From positions 167,264-231,263 of the forward strand of contig QANZ01014283.1 in the NCBI GenBank assembly GCA_003254925.1: DNA of 64,000 nt, in the 5' to 3' direction. This DNA is from Chamaecrista fasciculata. Taxonomy: Eukaryota; Streptophyta; Magnoliopsida; Fabales; Fabaceae. A program made the translations under genes and the position numbers. The notes beneath the pieces are model-generated. The model was not told where the DNA came from. It saw only the letters and a list, made by a program, of their open reading frames with translations, and searched no databases. Shown here in pieces: positions 25,377-37,393 of the stretch; the stretch's first letter is position 1; the number at the start of each line of letters is the position of its first letter.

Positions 25377-28300
25377 AATCCCTTGTCTGAACCTTCAATT
25401 CTGGTCAAAGACTAACCTAGTATTTTGTAAATTGCCAAGGCCATCAAAGCTCATGAATGGTTTTCCATTTCCAAACAATAAAGCCAAGTGAGTTCGAATT
25501 TCAAAGGCTGTACCAAACAAAGAGCACAGTCGGTACTTTATGAAATTTGTATGATGAAACTTTTTAGCACCATGTCATCTAAACATCAGTTTAAGCTCTC
25601 ATAATAACAGCAAAAAGCCTTAAGATTCAAATATGAAAACTAAATAGTACATTAAACAATGTAACCTTCAAGCATACAAAACAAATAACATGCACCAGAG
25701 AGATATCCCTTCACAGGATCTTTCTATTGCATGTTCAGTTCTTTTTAAAGGATTAAAATTCCCCAAATCGATCCAACCATGAAGATAAGACCCCAGACAA
25801 TAAATATAGTCTTCCAAGCATATAAATTCCCATAGAGACCGGACTCATCATGTAGGTAACAACCCAAGCAAAGCCTATACATCAACCTTCTAGAGCATAA
25901 AGCCTCACAAAGAAACTATTGGAAACATCTACAAACATAGGATGCTCACACACCACGGTGAGAAGCTGCCCTAAGAGTTACACGCAAGGCTGTAATATAT
26001 AAGCACCAATCAAAGGACACAAAGAAAGTTAACGGTTTACCTTACATTAATTGAGTTATACATCTGTATGGACTTAAATTATCTAGAATATCCTTTTTTT
26101 TCAAACTTAAAAGGAAAACAAACAAAAGAAAATTATTTACAGAGTAAAGACCTATGCTAAGAACCTAGGCCTTCCAAAAGGTAATGGAGGTGTGCAAAGG
26201 TTTCCTCAGGCTAGATGAAGATTGGTCCATGAGTGCAAAGGCAGAAAAGAGCTTGACTGCATGACCCACCTGTCGAGCAGGGAGGAAAGTCACCCTTAGT
26301 AATCCAGCAATGTCGAATGGAAAGGCTGTTGCTCAACAAATAAAAGTTACTCTAGAGATAACAAGCTGATCTTCACCAAGAGCTCACATCGATCTACATC
26401 CCTAGCAATAAAAATCAAAGTCCACGGAGTTTAAGTGTGGAAAACTACGTCCCTTTGTTGATGGATTTTAATTAGTTTTGTGAAGAAGAAAGGAAGTTCA
26501 AAACTAAATCCAAAGCATTAGTGCCTTCATAAACACAAACACAAGGCATATCAAAGAAGAACTCCAAATCAGAACCATTTAAATTGGTCATGAATAACCA
26601 AAACAAACCATACAAGTTCTCACATCCCAAATAAGACAATTGGGATTGAGTTTACAACAAAAAAAAACACCAGGAAACAGGCTATACATGTAAATATTGG
26701 TACTCGCAGTAACTTAGTATGGTGTCTCACCCGGCCCACCAATTGATATCATGCATGCCTAATCTCACATAACAAAGAAAAATTTAAAATGAAAAGTAAG
26801 AAAAGACAAATAACTTAGCTAGGCTTATGTCTTACACATGGTTTGGCAGTTGACACCCTCTGCAGCCACAGAGACTCAAGTCTCACAAGAAAACTCTAAA
26901 AGTAAGAATAAAATTTAAAATTAAGTTAAATAATTATTACAAGTGAACAATGGCAAGTCCATGTGTTGCATGGGTGTGCTTGTGTTCAATCAACTGAAGA
27001 ATTATTCTAGCATATTCATCAATTAAGAAGAGCTAAAGAAAAATGAGGGGAGAAAAGAAGAAAACCCGGAATGCCCGTTTCTACTTCCCGTGTGCACAAG
27101 TGTGAGAATTATTTCTAATGACCAATCCTTCCAGTGTTCACAAGTGTCGATATAGAGAGAAAAATGACATGAGTTAATACTTACCATGAAAGCCAAGTTT
27201 TTAATAGGAAAACAATCAAGACAGCCACCACAACAGATATATTCCCAAATTTGTTCCCAACAAAACAATTTCTAAAAATTTCACTTAGCGCAGGGTTGTG
27301 TTAAGTATGAATATACTTACCATGTTAAGCAATCATTCCAAGTCCAGAAAACCAAAAGCAGCCATCACACTAAAGGACTCAAAAATTCCAATTAAAGCAT
27401 ATCAAATACTGACAAAAGAACATTCAGCATTTATTTAAGCAGTGAGCAAGCAGTTTTGAGCACAATTTCATTCTTCTAATTCAGGCCTTCTTCAAATTTA
27501 CAAGTGATTACACAAGCCAATCTAGAACCAAGCAGCAGGATACTTCCACATTTTTTTAAGACCAGTTTTCAGTGCACAGTGCAAACTAAGAAATAAGACT
27601 TAAGTTGTTCATTAAAACACTCTGCAATTTAACTCTACCCGTGTGAAACAAATTTACAGAGTAAAAATATTAGAATATTCCACAAGTTTACGGGAAATAT
27701 GAAAAAAATAAAATGCTTCTTACTGGGCCACATGATCAAGAAGGAATTTACATACACCCTAAAAATGCACCAGAAAGAAGTAAACACAAACACCACCCGC
27801 CCCCGCCTCCCCCTACTAAAAAGATACTGGAACAAGCCAGACAGCAAGAACCCTCAGTTGTGAGTAACAAATGAAACTCCTTTTCAGCCCGAAACACCAG
27901 TAACAACAATTCACAGCCAAAGTAGATCAAAATTAAATTTTAAGCATAATAATCAAAGGTAATTTCAGAACTTATAGCAAAAACTGAAATTTCAGAACTT
28001 ACAGCAAAATCTAAGACATGGACAGACACATGTTTTCAACTGATTACCAATTCCCTAATTCCCTCATTCACGGACGGACAAAGGGGGAAGAACATTTGTC
28101 AAAGACCAGCATAAAACATTGAGAGATTCAGTTACGAAAGGGCAATTGACATTAAAGAGGATTTTGGAGTCTTACCCTTCAACGGCAACGGAGAACGGAG
28201 GAGAAATGACGACGATGTACGGAAGACGCGTGGCTAATTCCTCTTCATCGTTCTCAGGCGAAACGCAGAATTGAAGGCAAAAGTGGGGGTAGTGTTTCTG

Positions 28301-28480
28301 GTTTTGTGTGTTTGGAATGGTTCTTCTTGGTGTTTATAATTATAATGCTGTGATTTCTGTAGTGGAAGTGAGGTTGAAAAATGAAAGGGGCAAATTGATA
28401 TGAAAGCAAAAAAAGCTTTGCAAGCTGAATTTTTTTGTGCTCGTCTGCGTCGTCTTGTACAGTCACGGTGAGGGAGTGAA
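25377..28480 (-). other. Beta-amylase 5' leader with large leader intron(s)
   Basis: On the minus strand a GC-richer segment at about 28176-28480 ends in a good donor (GAAGG|GTAAGACT, at 28176/28175), so transcription probably starts near 28450-28500. A leader intron of some 2.7 kb precedes the exon holding the start codon at 25376. The acceptor was not fixed; candidates lie at about 25400-25440. No protein-coding similarity was found. Small low-complexity pieces are present. Confidence 0.5.
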
Positions 28481-28559
28481 TTCTATGAAGGAGGGTCCCA
28501 CTGTGCTGTCAAGTCTCAACCTTCCACTTTTATTTTTATTTTTATTTTTCTTTGGCCCC

Positions 28560-28599
28560 GATCACAAATCACAAATCACAAATCACAAATCACAAATAG
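28560..28599. repeat. ATCACAA heptamer tandem repeat
   Basis: About five head-to-tail copies of ATCACAA just upstream of the likely beta-amylase transcription start. A (TTTTTA)n-like stretch lies next to it at about 28528-28548. Confidence 0.85.
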
Positions 28600-28656
28600 A
28601 AAATAAATAAAGGTTAAAAATTAAATTACATAAAATAAAAATCCTGAAAAGTTAAA

Positions 28657-29009
28657 GGCCAAAATACAAATTTGATCATGTATCTTTTACTCAATTCCCA
28701 ATTTGGTCATGTATCTTTTTTGTTGCAGTTTTGGTCATATATCTTTGCAAAATGTTTTAACTTTGGTCTCATATATTTTGTCTCGTATCTTTTAGTCAAG
28801 TTTCATAATTAGTCTCATATCTTTGCAAAAGGATCAACCATTAATTAATTCTTTTATAAAGATATGGGACCACTTCTAAACCTAGCCCAAAAATATAGGA
28901 CCAATTCTGCAATTAACTCAAAGATATAGGACCAAAAATACAACAAAATAATATGGGACCAAATTAAGAACTGAGCAAAAGATATGAGACTAAATTTTAC
29001 ATTTTAACC
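28657..29009. mobile_element. TIR element (MITE-like), about 350 bp
   Basis: The two arms are imperfect inverted repeats more than 100 bp long. The left arm reads AAATTTGATCATGTATCTTT onward, and the reverse complement of the right arm reads AAATTTAGTCTCATATCTTT onward, with both continuing to match through a TTTGGTC-rich section. There is no coding capacity. No clear target duplication was found. The right end abuts the gag fragment that follows. Confidence 0.7.
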
Positions 29010-29019
29010 AAAGTCACCA

Positions 29020-30970
29020 AAGGTGCAAACTTTTCCCCATAACTCTGGAAGGACCAGCTCTGGATTGGTTCTCCAAACTTCCTGCAGGCTCAGTCCATTG
29101 CTTCAGGGATTTGGAGGACATGTTTAAAAAACGGTTTGCGACCAGCAAGGTATACAAGCAGCCGATGGCGGTCCTAACTAACATCAGGCAGAACAAGGGA
29201 GAATCGTTGAGAGATTACTTAGCGAAATTCAACAAAATTTGCTTAAACATCAAGGAAGTGGATGACAAGATAGTTGTTTACTCTTTCCTTGCGGGAATCA
29301 GGCCTGGCCACGCCCATAAGGAACTCACCCACAGAGCCCCGAAATCTGTAGGTGAGTTACTCTCAATGGCTGAGGAATTCATAACGAAGGAAGACCTGGA
29401 TAAAACTCAGTGCGATCGCTTCGCAAGGATAGAGCCAGACACAAGAAAGCCGCAAAGCAAAAATACGGAGAGAGCTGAAGAAAGCTCGAGGTCAAGAGAC
29501 CATCACAGGCGTCCCCGATCCCCACCTAGAGGGAAACACACAGTCTATACAGTCCTTTCGGTATCTCAGTCAGAAGTCTTTCGCGAGATCGCCAACACAG
29601 ATCTCCTTCCAAGACTCCCAGACCGCCCCAAAAGAGCAGGACGAAATGTGGATACCAGCAAGTATTGCAGGTATCGCAGGGGAGAAGGACACACAACGGA
29701 TGAGTGCATCACTCTGAAGGATGAGATTGAAAACTTAATCAGGCAGGGACGCCTTCCATCAAGGTTCATAAAGAAGGATGAAAATAAGAGAGCTAGGGAT
29801 GACAAAAGCGCCCGAGATCAGAAGAAATCCAGAGGTGGATGCACCGACGACGAGGAGAAGAGAGGAGATCGGCGCATGCTGCCGAGAGACAACAAACCAA
29901 CTGGAATTATTCACATGATCTCGGGCGGCATCGAGAAAAACGGGGCAAAGACCTCGCACAAAAGAAGAAAGGTGAATCGGTCTATATTGAAAATAGACTA
30001 CAAAGAGTCCTCCACCGAGGAGAAATGGGTCGAACCCATAATTTTCACTGATGATGAATTGTGGGAGGTCAACCGAGACTACGATGACCCCTCGGTCCAC
30101 GTTCCTCAATCATGATGGAAAATTGGCCAATCACGTAGCGGCACGTGACCACGATGGGAAGTTCTGTGCAGAACTAAAGTGACGCGAAACGTCAGTGGAG
30201 AAGTTGAAAGGACAAGGGTTGGTAGCGCCAACCCCATAAACGCCACGACACGTTGGGTCACCACCAACTATACTCGTGAACGCCACAAACTCTAGGCGTC
30301 AACGCCAGATGAGTAACAAAGGAAATAGCCAGTGTCGAGAACGCCCTCGATGGGGACTCCACTGATGGGGACAGAGCTTCACTCCTTTTGTTGGGACTAG
30401 TGATAATAGGCCCAATAATTGAGAGGCCCAAAAGGCAGAACATGCCCTTGATCCGGCAGGATCCAAGTCAACCAGTAGATCGTATGGGCATGAACGCCCC
30501 ATACCTCGTCATCAGGTGTGGGCGCCCACAATCAAGTAGAGCGTCGGCGCCCACACATCAACGAAAATGGAAACATTCCCCGAATCAGTCAAGGATCAAT
30601 CAGGATCCTCGCAGAGATCCTTTCCTCAATAACGCCTTGGCCATTAAGACACCTTTCGCATAAAAGGAAATTACGTGGAAGCCAAGGATCACAATCAGAT
30701 CAGCCAATATCACAATCAAGCATCCAGGCATTTATGGCAGGTTCATGCCAGATTGCCCTCAACCAGTATAAAAGGTTAACCCTTCACACTAGGCAGAGGT
30801 ACGCACTCTGACTAGTCTATTGAAATTATTGTGCTCAACCCTTTACTAACTTAAGCATCGGAGGTGAATCGCAAGGCCACCCCTGTGTGTTCATTGACTT
30901 GCAGGTGACTTTCGACCCAGAGTTGCCTCACCGAACCAGGTAATGACCCCCCGGCCAGAACCAGGTTCAT
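29020..30970 (+). mobile_element. Gypsy-type gag-only element fragment
   Basis: A Ty3/Gypsy (Tat-like) gag gene (29040-30115) followed by about 850 bp with no pol. The tail (30120-30970) looks like 3' non-coding/LTR DNA: it is GC-richer, and near its end has a TTGCAGGTGACTTTCGACCC-like stretch similar to Gypsy LTR ends. The 5' part of gag is missing at the TIR element junction. With gag but no pol it resembles the non-autonomous TR-GAG/LARD class. LTR pairs could not be shown. Confidence 0.6.
29040..30115 (+). CDS. Gypsy gag, 5'-truncated
   Basis: The frame is already open before the first Met (29111) and begins with the retrotransposon-gag core ITLEGPALDWFSKLPAGS. It continues with VYKQPMAVLTNIRQNKGESL and YLAKFNKICLNIKEVDDK, then a Lys/Arg-rich region and a degenerate knuckle (CRYRRGEGHTTDEC) followed by the LKDEIENLIRQGRL motif typical of Tat-type gag. 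It ends at a stop after DDPSVHVPQS. There is no protease or RT downstream. Confidence 0.8.
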
Positions 30971-31505
30971 CAATAGATTGTTTAATAAATTGGTTGTTAA
31001 TTTTTTTTTATATATTTTAATTTAAAACTTTCCCTTTGACTAAACAATTTGTAATTTTGGAGTTGGACAATGATAATGTTTAAATGAGGATATTATTAAC
31101 TTTGCATTAAATTTATCTTTTAAAAACTAGCTTTTTTTCTTGTTCAAAGTTGTAGGAGACATGTATTAGACTTACTAAATTACAAAAATGTTGTGTTTGG
31201 AAAGAGTAATTTAAGAAAAGAAAATAATTTTTAGAAATAATTAAATTAATTTATTTTAAAATTTTATTATGTTTAAAAGAATAATCAACTTGAAAAGTTA
31301 GTAAGTTACTTTTCTTTCTTAAATTGTCCCTTCGCCGATAAAATTGGAACTTTTCTTTCTTAAATTAGCTCATCCAAACATAGTATAAGTATACCACCAA
31401 ATGTGTGGATCAATTAATTGAGTGTTGATTCAATTTATCTAATGGTATTGAGTTCTTTTTTGGTATAGAAAATCAAGAAGTATAAATTTCCAGCAATATA
31501 TATAA
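30971..31505. other. AT-rich spacer
   Basis: Low-complexity AT-rich DNA between two repeats. No gene or named repeat was seen. Confidence 0.4.
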
Positions 31506-32503
31506 GGGTGTGTTTGGTACGCTGTCATCTCAGATGTCACAGTATCTCATATGTCGTAGTATGTGATACCATAGTATAAGATACCTGATATTTATAATAT
31601 CAACATTTGGTATGACAATATTAGATATCAGAAATGTATGATGTATATGTTTGGTACTCTCGTGTGAATAACATCAATCTCCTATAAATTTCCATATTTA
31701 TCCCTATTAGCATCTTAAAAATATATATTGATATTTTCAAAAATAAATATATAACTAATTATACAAGAAAATATATTCATTTATATTTCTATACTAAAAA
31801 TATATTATTTTATAATAATGATAAATAATTAAATTATAATAATATAGTCAAGGGTAATTTTAATATAAAATTGTCGATTAAACTAACATTCGGTCCCTGG
31901 AATTTACAAGCGCTTTACATTTAGTCCTTGCATTAATGAAATAGACGAATTGGCCCGCGAATTTTTTGACCGTTGGGCAAGTTAGTCCCTTCGTCAACCA
32001 GCCGTCCCAAAAAAGTGAGGTGGGACCCGAATGCTAGTTTACTAAAAAATCGTCTAAATAAAATATTATCAACCAATTTTCAAAATAAATGTTATAAAAA
32101 AAGTCTAAATGAATAACATAAAATTTAGACTAAATTTTTTTTGGTCCTTAAATTTGTCCTAAGAACTAAATTATTAACAATTGAAATAATTAGTGGAATG
32201 AGTCATATATTTTGATTATTCATGGACAAGTTAGTTGACTCTTTATAAATTTAGGGATCAAAAAGTAAGTTTTATAAAAAAAAAAATCAACAAAAAGGGG
32301 TAAAATTGGAATTTTAATTGAAAAATTTCCCTTACAAACTCTGCCATATGAGATGACATAGTTTTTGTGTTGTCATCAGATGACAGGGTGTTATCTTGGA
32401 TGTCGACATATGACGACATCTTGGTGTTACCAAATGTCAGACATCCAAGATACCATAGTATATAAGATAGTGGACATAAGATGACAGCATACCAAACGCA
32501 CAA
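31506..32503. mobile_element. Terminal-inverted-repeat element, about 1 kb
   Basis: The left end reads GTGTGTTTGGTACGCTGTCA and the right end, reverse-complemented, GTGCGTTTGGTATGCTGTCA. The inverted match continues inward for roughly 100 bp with divergence (TATCTTATATACTATGGTAT-type sequence on both arms). The middle (about 31865-32080) has a ggtccctggaa... section that looks like a separate insertion. There is no transposase and no clear target duplication. Confidence 0.65.
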
Positions 32504-33233
32504 ATTATTACTTATAATGATGGGGATTTAATCTTTCTAATTTATTATTATCATTCATCTTTTTATCTTCTCATTTTTCTATCATACTTGTACTTGTATT
32601 TTACATAATTCAATCATATTATATTTTAGGCAAAAAAAGTATTAATTTCCTCCCAAAATTTTACATCAACTGTCAAATTCGTCTTCAATCTTTTTTTGCA
32701 TTCAATTTTGTTTTTAATATTTTACATTTTGGTCAATTTTATTATTTGACTAATTTCTTTCAATAAATTAACGACATGCATCATTTTTTTAATCTGAGTT
32801 ACGATTTGATTTTTTTTATTAGTTTTACATTACATATCATTACCTACGTAAATTCTGTCGCTAGCATTTGACTCAAGTAAGAACAAGAAATACAATTGAT
32901 CAAAATATGAAATATTGAAAATGAAATTTACTGTTTTTTTTAACATAAGATGGGGGGAATGGGGAGTTCACCAAGGAAAAAGAAAACAACATAAACACAT
33001 CAACCCAAGATCTAAACAGAGAACAATGTAAGATCCGATCTATATTTTAGTGTAGAATTTGAGGATGAAATTAGTATTTTTATTTATATTTTAACGGATT
33101 TATTTCTAGAAAGAAGTCCAGATACGAAACAAAAAAAGCAACAAAGAAAGAGAATGAGGAGGCCCATCACACAAGTGTATGCCCATCATTTTTTGGGCTC
33201 CAATCTTAGGCTAAGTGATTTGCACACACATGC
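32504..33233. other. AT-rich spacer upstream of the eEF1B-gamma copy
   Basis: No gene was seen. It is mostly AT-rich and T-rich tracts. Confidence 0.4.
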
Positions 33234-34422
33234 ACATTGGAGACGTCAACAAGGTTGCTATTACTTCTGACCAAAAAAAAAAACAAGGTTGCTATTAGCC
33301 TATTACCACTCAAATTTTCTTCCTTTTCCGTCTTGGACTTTTCTCACACACTTCACTGTCTGTCACTACGAAAACCATTCTCTGACCAAAAAAAAAAAAC
33401 TACGAAAACCATTCCTCTCTTCTCTGCTCTTCTCTCTCTCTGTCCGTTTACTTTCTCCTTCACTCTATCAGCACTTGCCTTGTAAGTTCTCTCTTATCTC
33501 CCAAATCTTTCTATCTTTTCATCTTTCAAGATTTCTTTGCGCTGCTAGTTTTGTTCCTTTGTATTGAAACAACACTCTCTAGATTACCTGAATCTTCTTG
33601 TTTCCACTGATTTTCTGAACTGGAATGACTATCTATAATTTCTCCTTTGCTTAATTAGTTTTGTTTTTAATTCTTTGGTGTTTGTTTCATGTGATCAGAT
33701 CTTGATCAAAAGCTTCGCGTTTCTCCGTGAACCATGGCGCTGGTGAGTTGTATTCTTTTCTCTGAAATTCTCTCTGGACAGAGAGAGTTGCATGCTAGTA
33801 GGAATAAGAGAAAATGTATCTATTAAATTATAAACGAATTTTAAAATAATATTTATTATATCTTAAAACAGTAATAATAATAAAAAAAAAGAGTTGAAAA
33901 TTATTGAAATTTTCTTGTAGTTTTCTTATATCTATATCAATATCTATAATCTTTACAAATGATTTCCTAGCAGGATCCCCATCATTTGAGCTTCTTTCTT
34001 TTTTTTTTTTTGGCAAATTAATCTGTACATATTTTGGTAATATGATCACCAATCCTTTGTATTAAGGTCTGCCGTTTCTTCTTGTTTTGGTTGTTTTCTA
34101 TGTCTAGATCCTACATGCAGGGAGAAGCTATAGCAGAAATGGTTACAAGGCATTCATTGCAGCAGAGTACGTAGGAGTGAAAGTTGAATTGACCCCAGAT
34201 TTTGATTATCATACTAAAACTCCTGAATTTCTCAACCTCAACCCTATTGGCAAGGCATGCTACTTGTAAATTGTAATTGTTAGTCGTCATTTTAAGAAAA
34301 TTCTGAGTTTGATTTGAACTTAATAGAGACACGTTATCCTCACAGGTTCCTGTTCTGGAAACACCAGATGGTCCAATATCTGAGAGCAATGCCATTGCAC
34401 GCTATAGTATGATTAAGTATAC

Positions 34423-34915
34423 GTTAAAACCTCATTTTGGTCCCTGAATTGTAAGGTAAATTTCATTTGGTCCCTTAACTATTTTTTCTCGTTCTGTTTT
34501 TTGGTCATCAATCTTTCCTACTTGTTCTACCTTAGTCACAATCATGATTCTGTTTGTTTTCTACCGTTATGATCTGGACAATTTTTCTCTTACACGTGTC
34601 CTAGTAATTGAGTTGGTAGAGATTGAAAGAAAAATATCTTTTCTTCGAATGAAAAATTAATTACAAATTTATCTCTAATTTGTGTGATTAAAAATGGACA
34701 ATTTTCTTTTTTCTCTTTGACAACTCACTTATAAAGACACTTATAAGAGAAAAATTGTCCATTTTAGCTATCACTCTAGAAACTAGACAAATCACATTTT
34801 GAACTTCCAGTGAAACAAATAGGAAAAATTTGAAGACCAAAACGGAATGAAAAATAATTTAGAGACCAAAACATAATTCACCTTATAATGCAAGGACAAA
34901 AATGAGGCTTTCACC
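34423..34915. mobile_element. TIR element (MITE-like) in an eEF1B-gamma intron
   Basis: Imperfect inverted arms of about 90 bp: the left end reads GTTAAAACCTCATTTTGGTC and the right end reverse-complemented reads GGTGAAAGCCTCATTTTTGT, continuing through a shared TTTGGTC-rich section. There is no coding capacity and no clear target duplication. Confidence 0.65.
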
Positions 34916-35003
34916 TTTGATATGCATATATTATTCCTTTTGATGTTGAAAGGTCTATGTCTATACTGTGTCTGTTTATGTATATATCTAGTATATATAT
35001 ATA

Positions 35004-35181
35004 CTAGGGGCTTTGTGTGCCCTGACAGGCACACAAATATGTATGTAGAATAAATAAAGGACTAAATTGTTAACTTAATAAAAAAGAGAGACTAAATAGT
35101 AAATTTTTTCTTATTTTTAATTTCATGGACTATAGTTTTAAACATGGACGACCAGAAAGGGTGGAGCCATATAATATAAGA
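35004..35181 (-). mobile_element. Short Helitron-like element, copy A
   Basis: 178 bp on the minus strand. It starts TCTTATATTATATGGCTCCA and ends in a 10-bp-stem hairpin (TTTGTGTGCC, loop TGTCAG, GGCACACAAA), four bases and CTAG. It is flanked by A on the 5' side and T on the 3' side with no target duplication, the hallmark of Helitrons (5' TC, 3' hairpin plus CTRR, insertion between A and T). It is closely related to 52648-52826. There is no Rep/helicase, so it is non-autonomous. Its 5' end lies 10 bp from the expected start of an eEF1B-gamma exon. Confidence 0.75.
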
Positions 35182-37393
35182 TATATTCCTGTTGCTCGCT
35201 TGACGGCTGACAATACATTGTATGGATCCAGTCCAATTGATTATGTAAGCTTTTCTAAATTTATTCCTTATTCATTTTTTATGTCTCCATGGCATCTCTC
35301 CCTTATATGTGCATTGCATATGTCCTCGAGAATGAGGTTGCATGCATTGTACTTAGTTTTCTGCTTATACTATTGGTTGTCATAAATCTGAATGACTCAG
35401 GCCCACATTGAGCAATGGATTGATTTTTCGTCAATTGAGATCGATGCTAATCTTGATGTTTGGATGAAATCAAGTATGGATTTTGCACATTGTCATCCTC
35501 CAGTAAGCTACATGTTACTGTCAATAACTTTTCTTTTTATTTGCCTTCAAAATTGCTATAAGTCTGTATTCAAATCCATTTCCATCTCCTTCTCTGTACG
35601 TCGCCGCCGCGCTCCAACTTGCCATTTTTTTTATTGTTTTCGTTGATTAATGGGAGTAGGTTTCACCCACCACGACTTTCAACCCCCAATCACTGTAACG
35701 TGTTGAATTTTCTCCATTTTTTTTGGCTATAAATACCTCCCAAATCGACACAAAAAGGGACGGGTTTTGAGAGGGAGAGATTTGGAGATTTTGGGACCAA
35801 ATTGAGCCAAATTTTAGTGGATTCAAGTGTTTTTCAGTCATTTCCTCAAGTTTCCAATTGATCCCGTGCATTTTCCGGTCAAATCCGTGAGTTTTTGGGT
35901 GGGTTTGAAACTTTTCTGTATTTGCAGTTAGTCCCTGCGATTTTGCTTTTTCTCATTTCCTTTGAACTTTTGGTCCACTTTGTGAGAGATACATGGGTTA
36001 GAAACTAAACTGGAGTTTTGGAGAAGTTTTGGGGCACTTTGTAATGTTGTTTCGCGAACATGGGACTAAAATGAAGGAAATATAAACGTTTCAAGACTAA
36101 ACTGTAATTTTTCCTGGCCCAATGCTAGGCCCAAGGTTAAAACACTGAAACTGACCCAAGAAACTCCTCTGAAACTGCGGTTTAGTCCCTGCAGTAGAAT
36201 TAAAGGACTTAAATGAAACAAAGGAAAGCGTGATGGGGGTGAAAAGTAATTTTGACTTTCTTTTATCTTCCACCATCTCTGTTTCTGCGCCTCTTTCTTC
36301 TCCTTTTCTTTTTTTTTTTTTATNTACTCCTATTTTATTTGTTTTATTTAGTTTTGATTTTCACTTATTGATTTATTTTTCTATTTTGTTTGTCTATCCC
36401 CCTCCTAATTTTCTTTATTACTTTATGTTATATTTTTCAATAATTAAATCAAGCATTAGAAATATTGTTCCATTTATAAGATCCAAGGATGCTTATATTT
36501 ATCATGGGTTAAGGAAGGTACCCGACCTTCATATGAGGTGGCTCACCATTCCTAGTCTTACGGTATAAGAAATCGTCTCATTGTACGCGACTGTTAATCA
36601 GTGCTGGTGGGAAGAGGATATAGTATTCATTAGGATTTGCATTGCATGTTTAAATTTCGTATTTATGTGATTTTATCGTGATTTTGTGTGACGAATTTAG
36701 TTCTAACGGCCCAACGTTTTATCCTGAAAGTTAGGAAATTAATTTTCATTCCAAATTATGTTTTCAAAAAATAAAAAAATATGTTCTTTTTAAATTATCA
36801 CTTAGAATAAAGTCTCTTTTAATAAAAATCCAAAAAAAATCAAAAAGAGAAAAAATAAGAGTGAAATGAGTGAGAATAATTGGGATTTCAAAAATAAAAT
36901 CAAATGAACCCACTAATCTCATTTTATTCGCTCTAACTAAAAAGAACCAACTCACAATGTTTCTAAAAGACGAACTACGTGGACTTTGATTTCTATAAAG
37001 GGTACGTAGGCCCTTGGAGTCAGTTCCTCGGTCAAGTCTAACCATCCGAATTTCTCGCGTTTTGCATGTGATCATTTAAGAGTATTTATGGCACACATAT
37101 TTAAATTGCACAATTCGGTAATTAGACATTGTGGGGTGCTTAATACCTTCCTCACACGTACTAACTCCCGAACCCAACTCTGATTTAAAGACCAGTTGGC
37201 AAAATTATTTTTGGAAATGTTTTCTAAAGTTTTCCTTAAAAACTTTAGTGGCGACTCCATGTCAAAACGTTGTTTTTTAAAATGTTTTTGAAACACGTTT
37301 TAACTCTCTTTTCGCGCCGTGCGCGTCGCATTTCGGGTGCGACAACCATTGCTTCCAACAAATTGGTATCAGAGCCACATCATTCTAGTTATC

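Larger units (their letters stand above)
33300..35502 (+). pseudogene. eEF1B-gamma (elongation factor 1-gamma), 5' part only, probable pseudogene
   Basis: A leader exon (about 33300-33481) and leader intron are followed by the coding start at 33734 (ATG in ACCATGG). Coding pieces: 33734-33742 (MAL), 34108-34254, 34346-34406, 35192-35244, 35401-35502. Together they encode about 124 residues of the GST-like N-terminal domain of eEF1B-gamma, the scaffold of the eEF1B nucleotide-exchange complex (LHAGRSYSRNGYKAF, PEFLNLNPIGK, VPVLETPDGPISESNAIARY, ARLTADNTLYGSSPID, HIEQWIDFSSIEIDANL). The family is about 410-420 residues long; the rest of the GST C-domain and the EF1G domain are absent. Two splice sites are abnormal: the donor after PIGK is GC (AAG|GCATGC), and the expected acceptor before VARL is TG, not AG. 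A TIR element and a Helitron-like element lie in the intron 34407-35191. The 3' half is replaced by a Copia element. Probably not functional. Confidence 0.8.

Noticed and set aside
28528-28599. TTTTTA and ATCACAA repeats as a promoter switch
   Set aside because: Simple repeats near a start site, nothing beyond position supports a regulatory role.
36230-36568. 112-residue hydrophobic open frame
   Set aside because: T-rich DNA gives Phe/Leu-rich translation by chance, it contains an N, and it lies in the LTR-like region.
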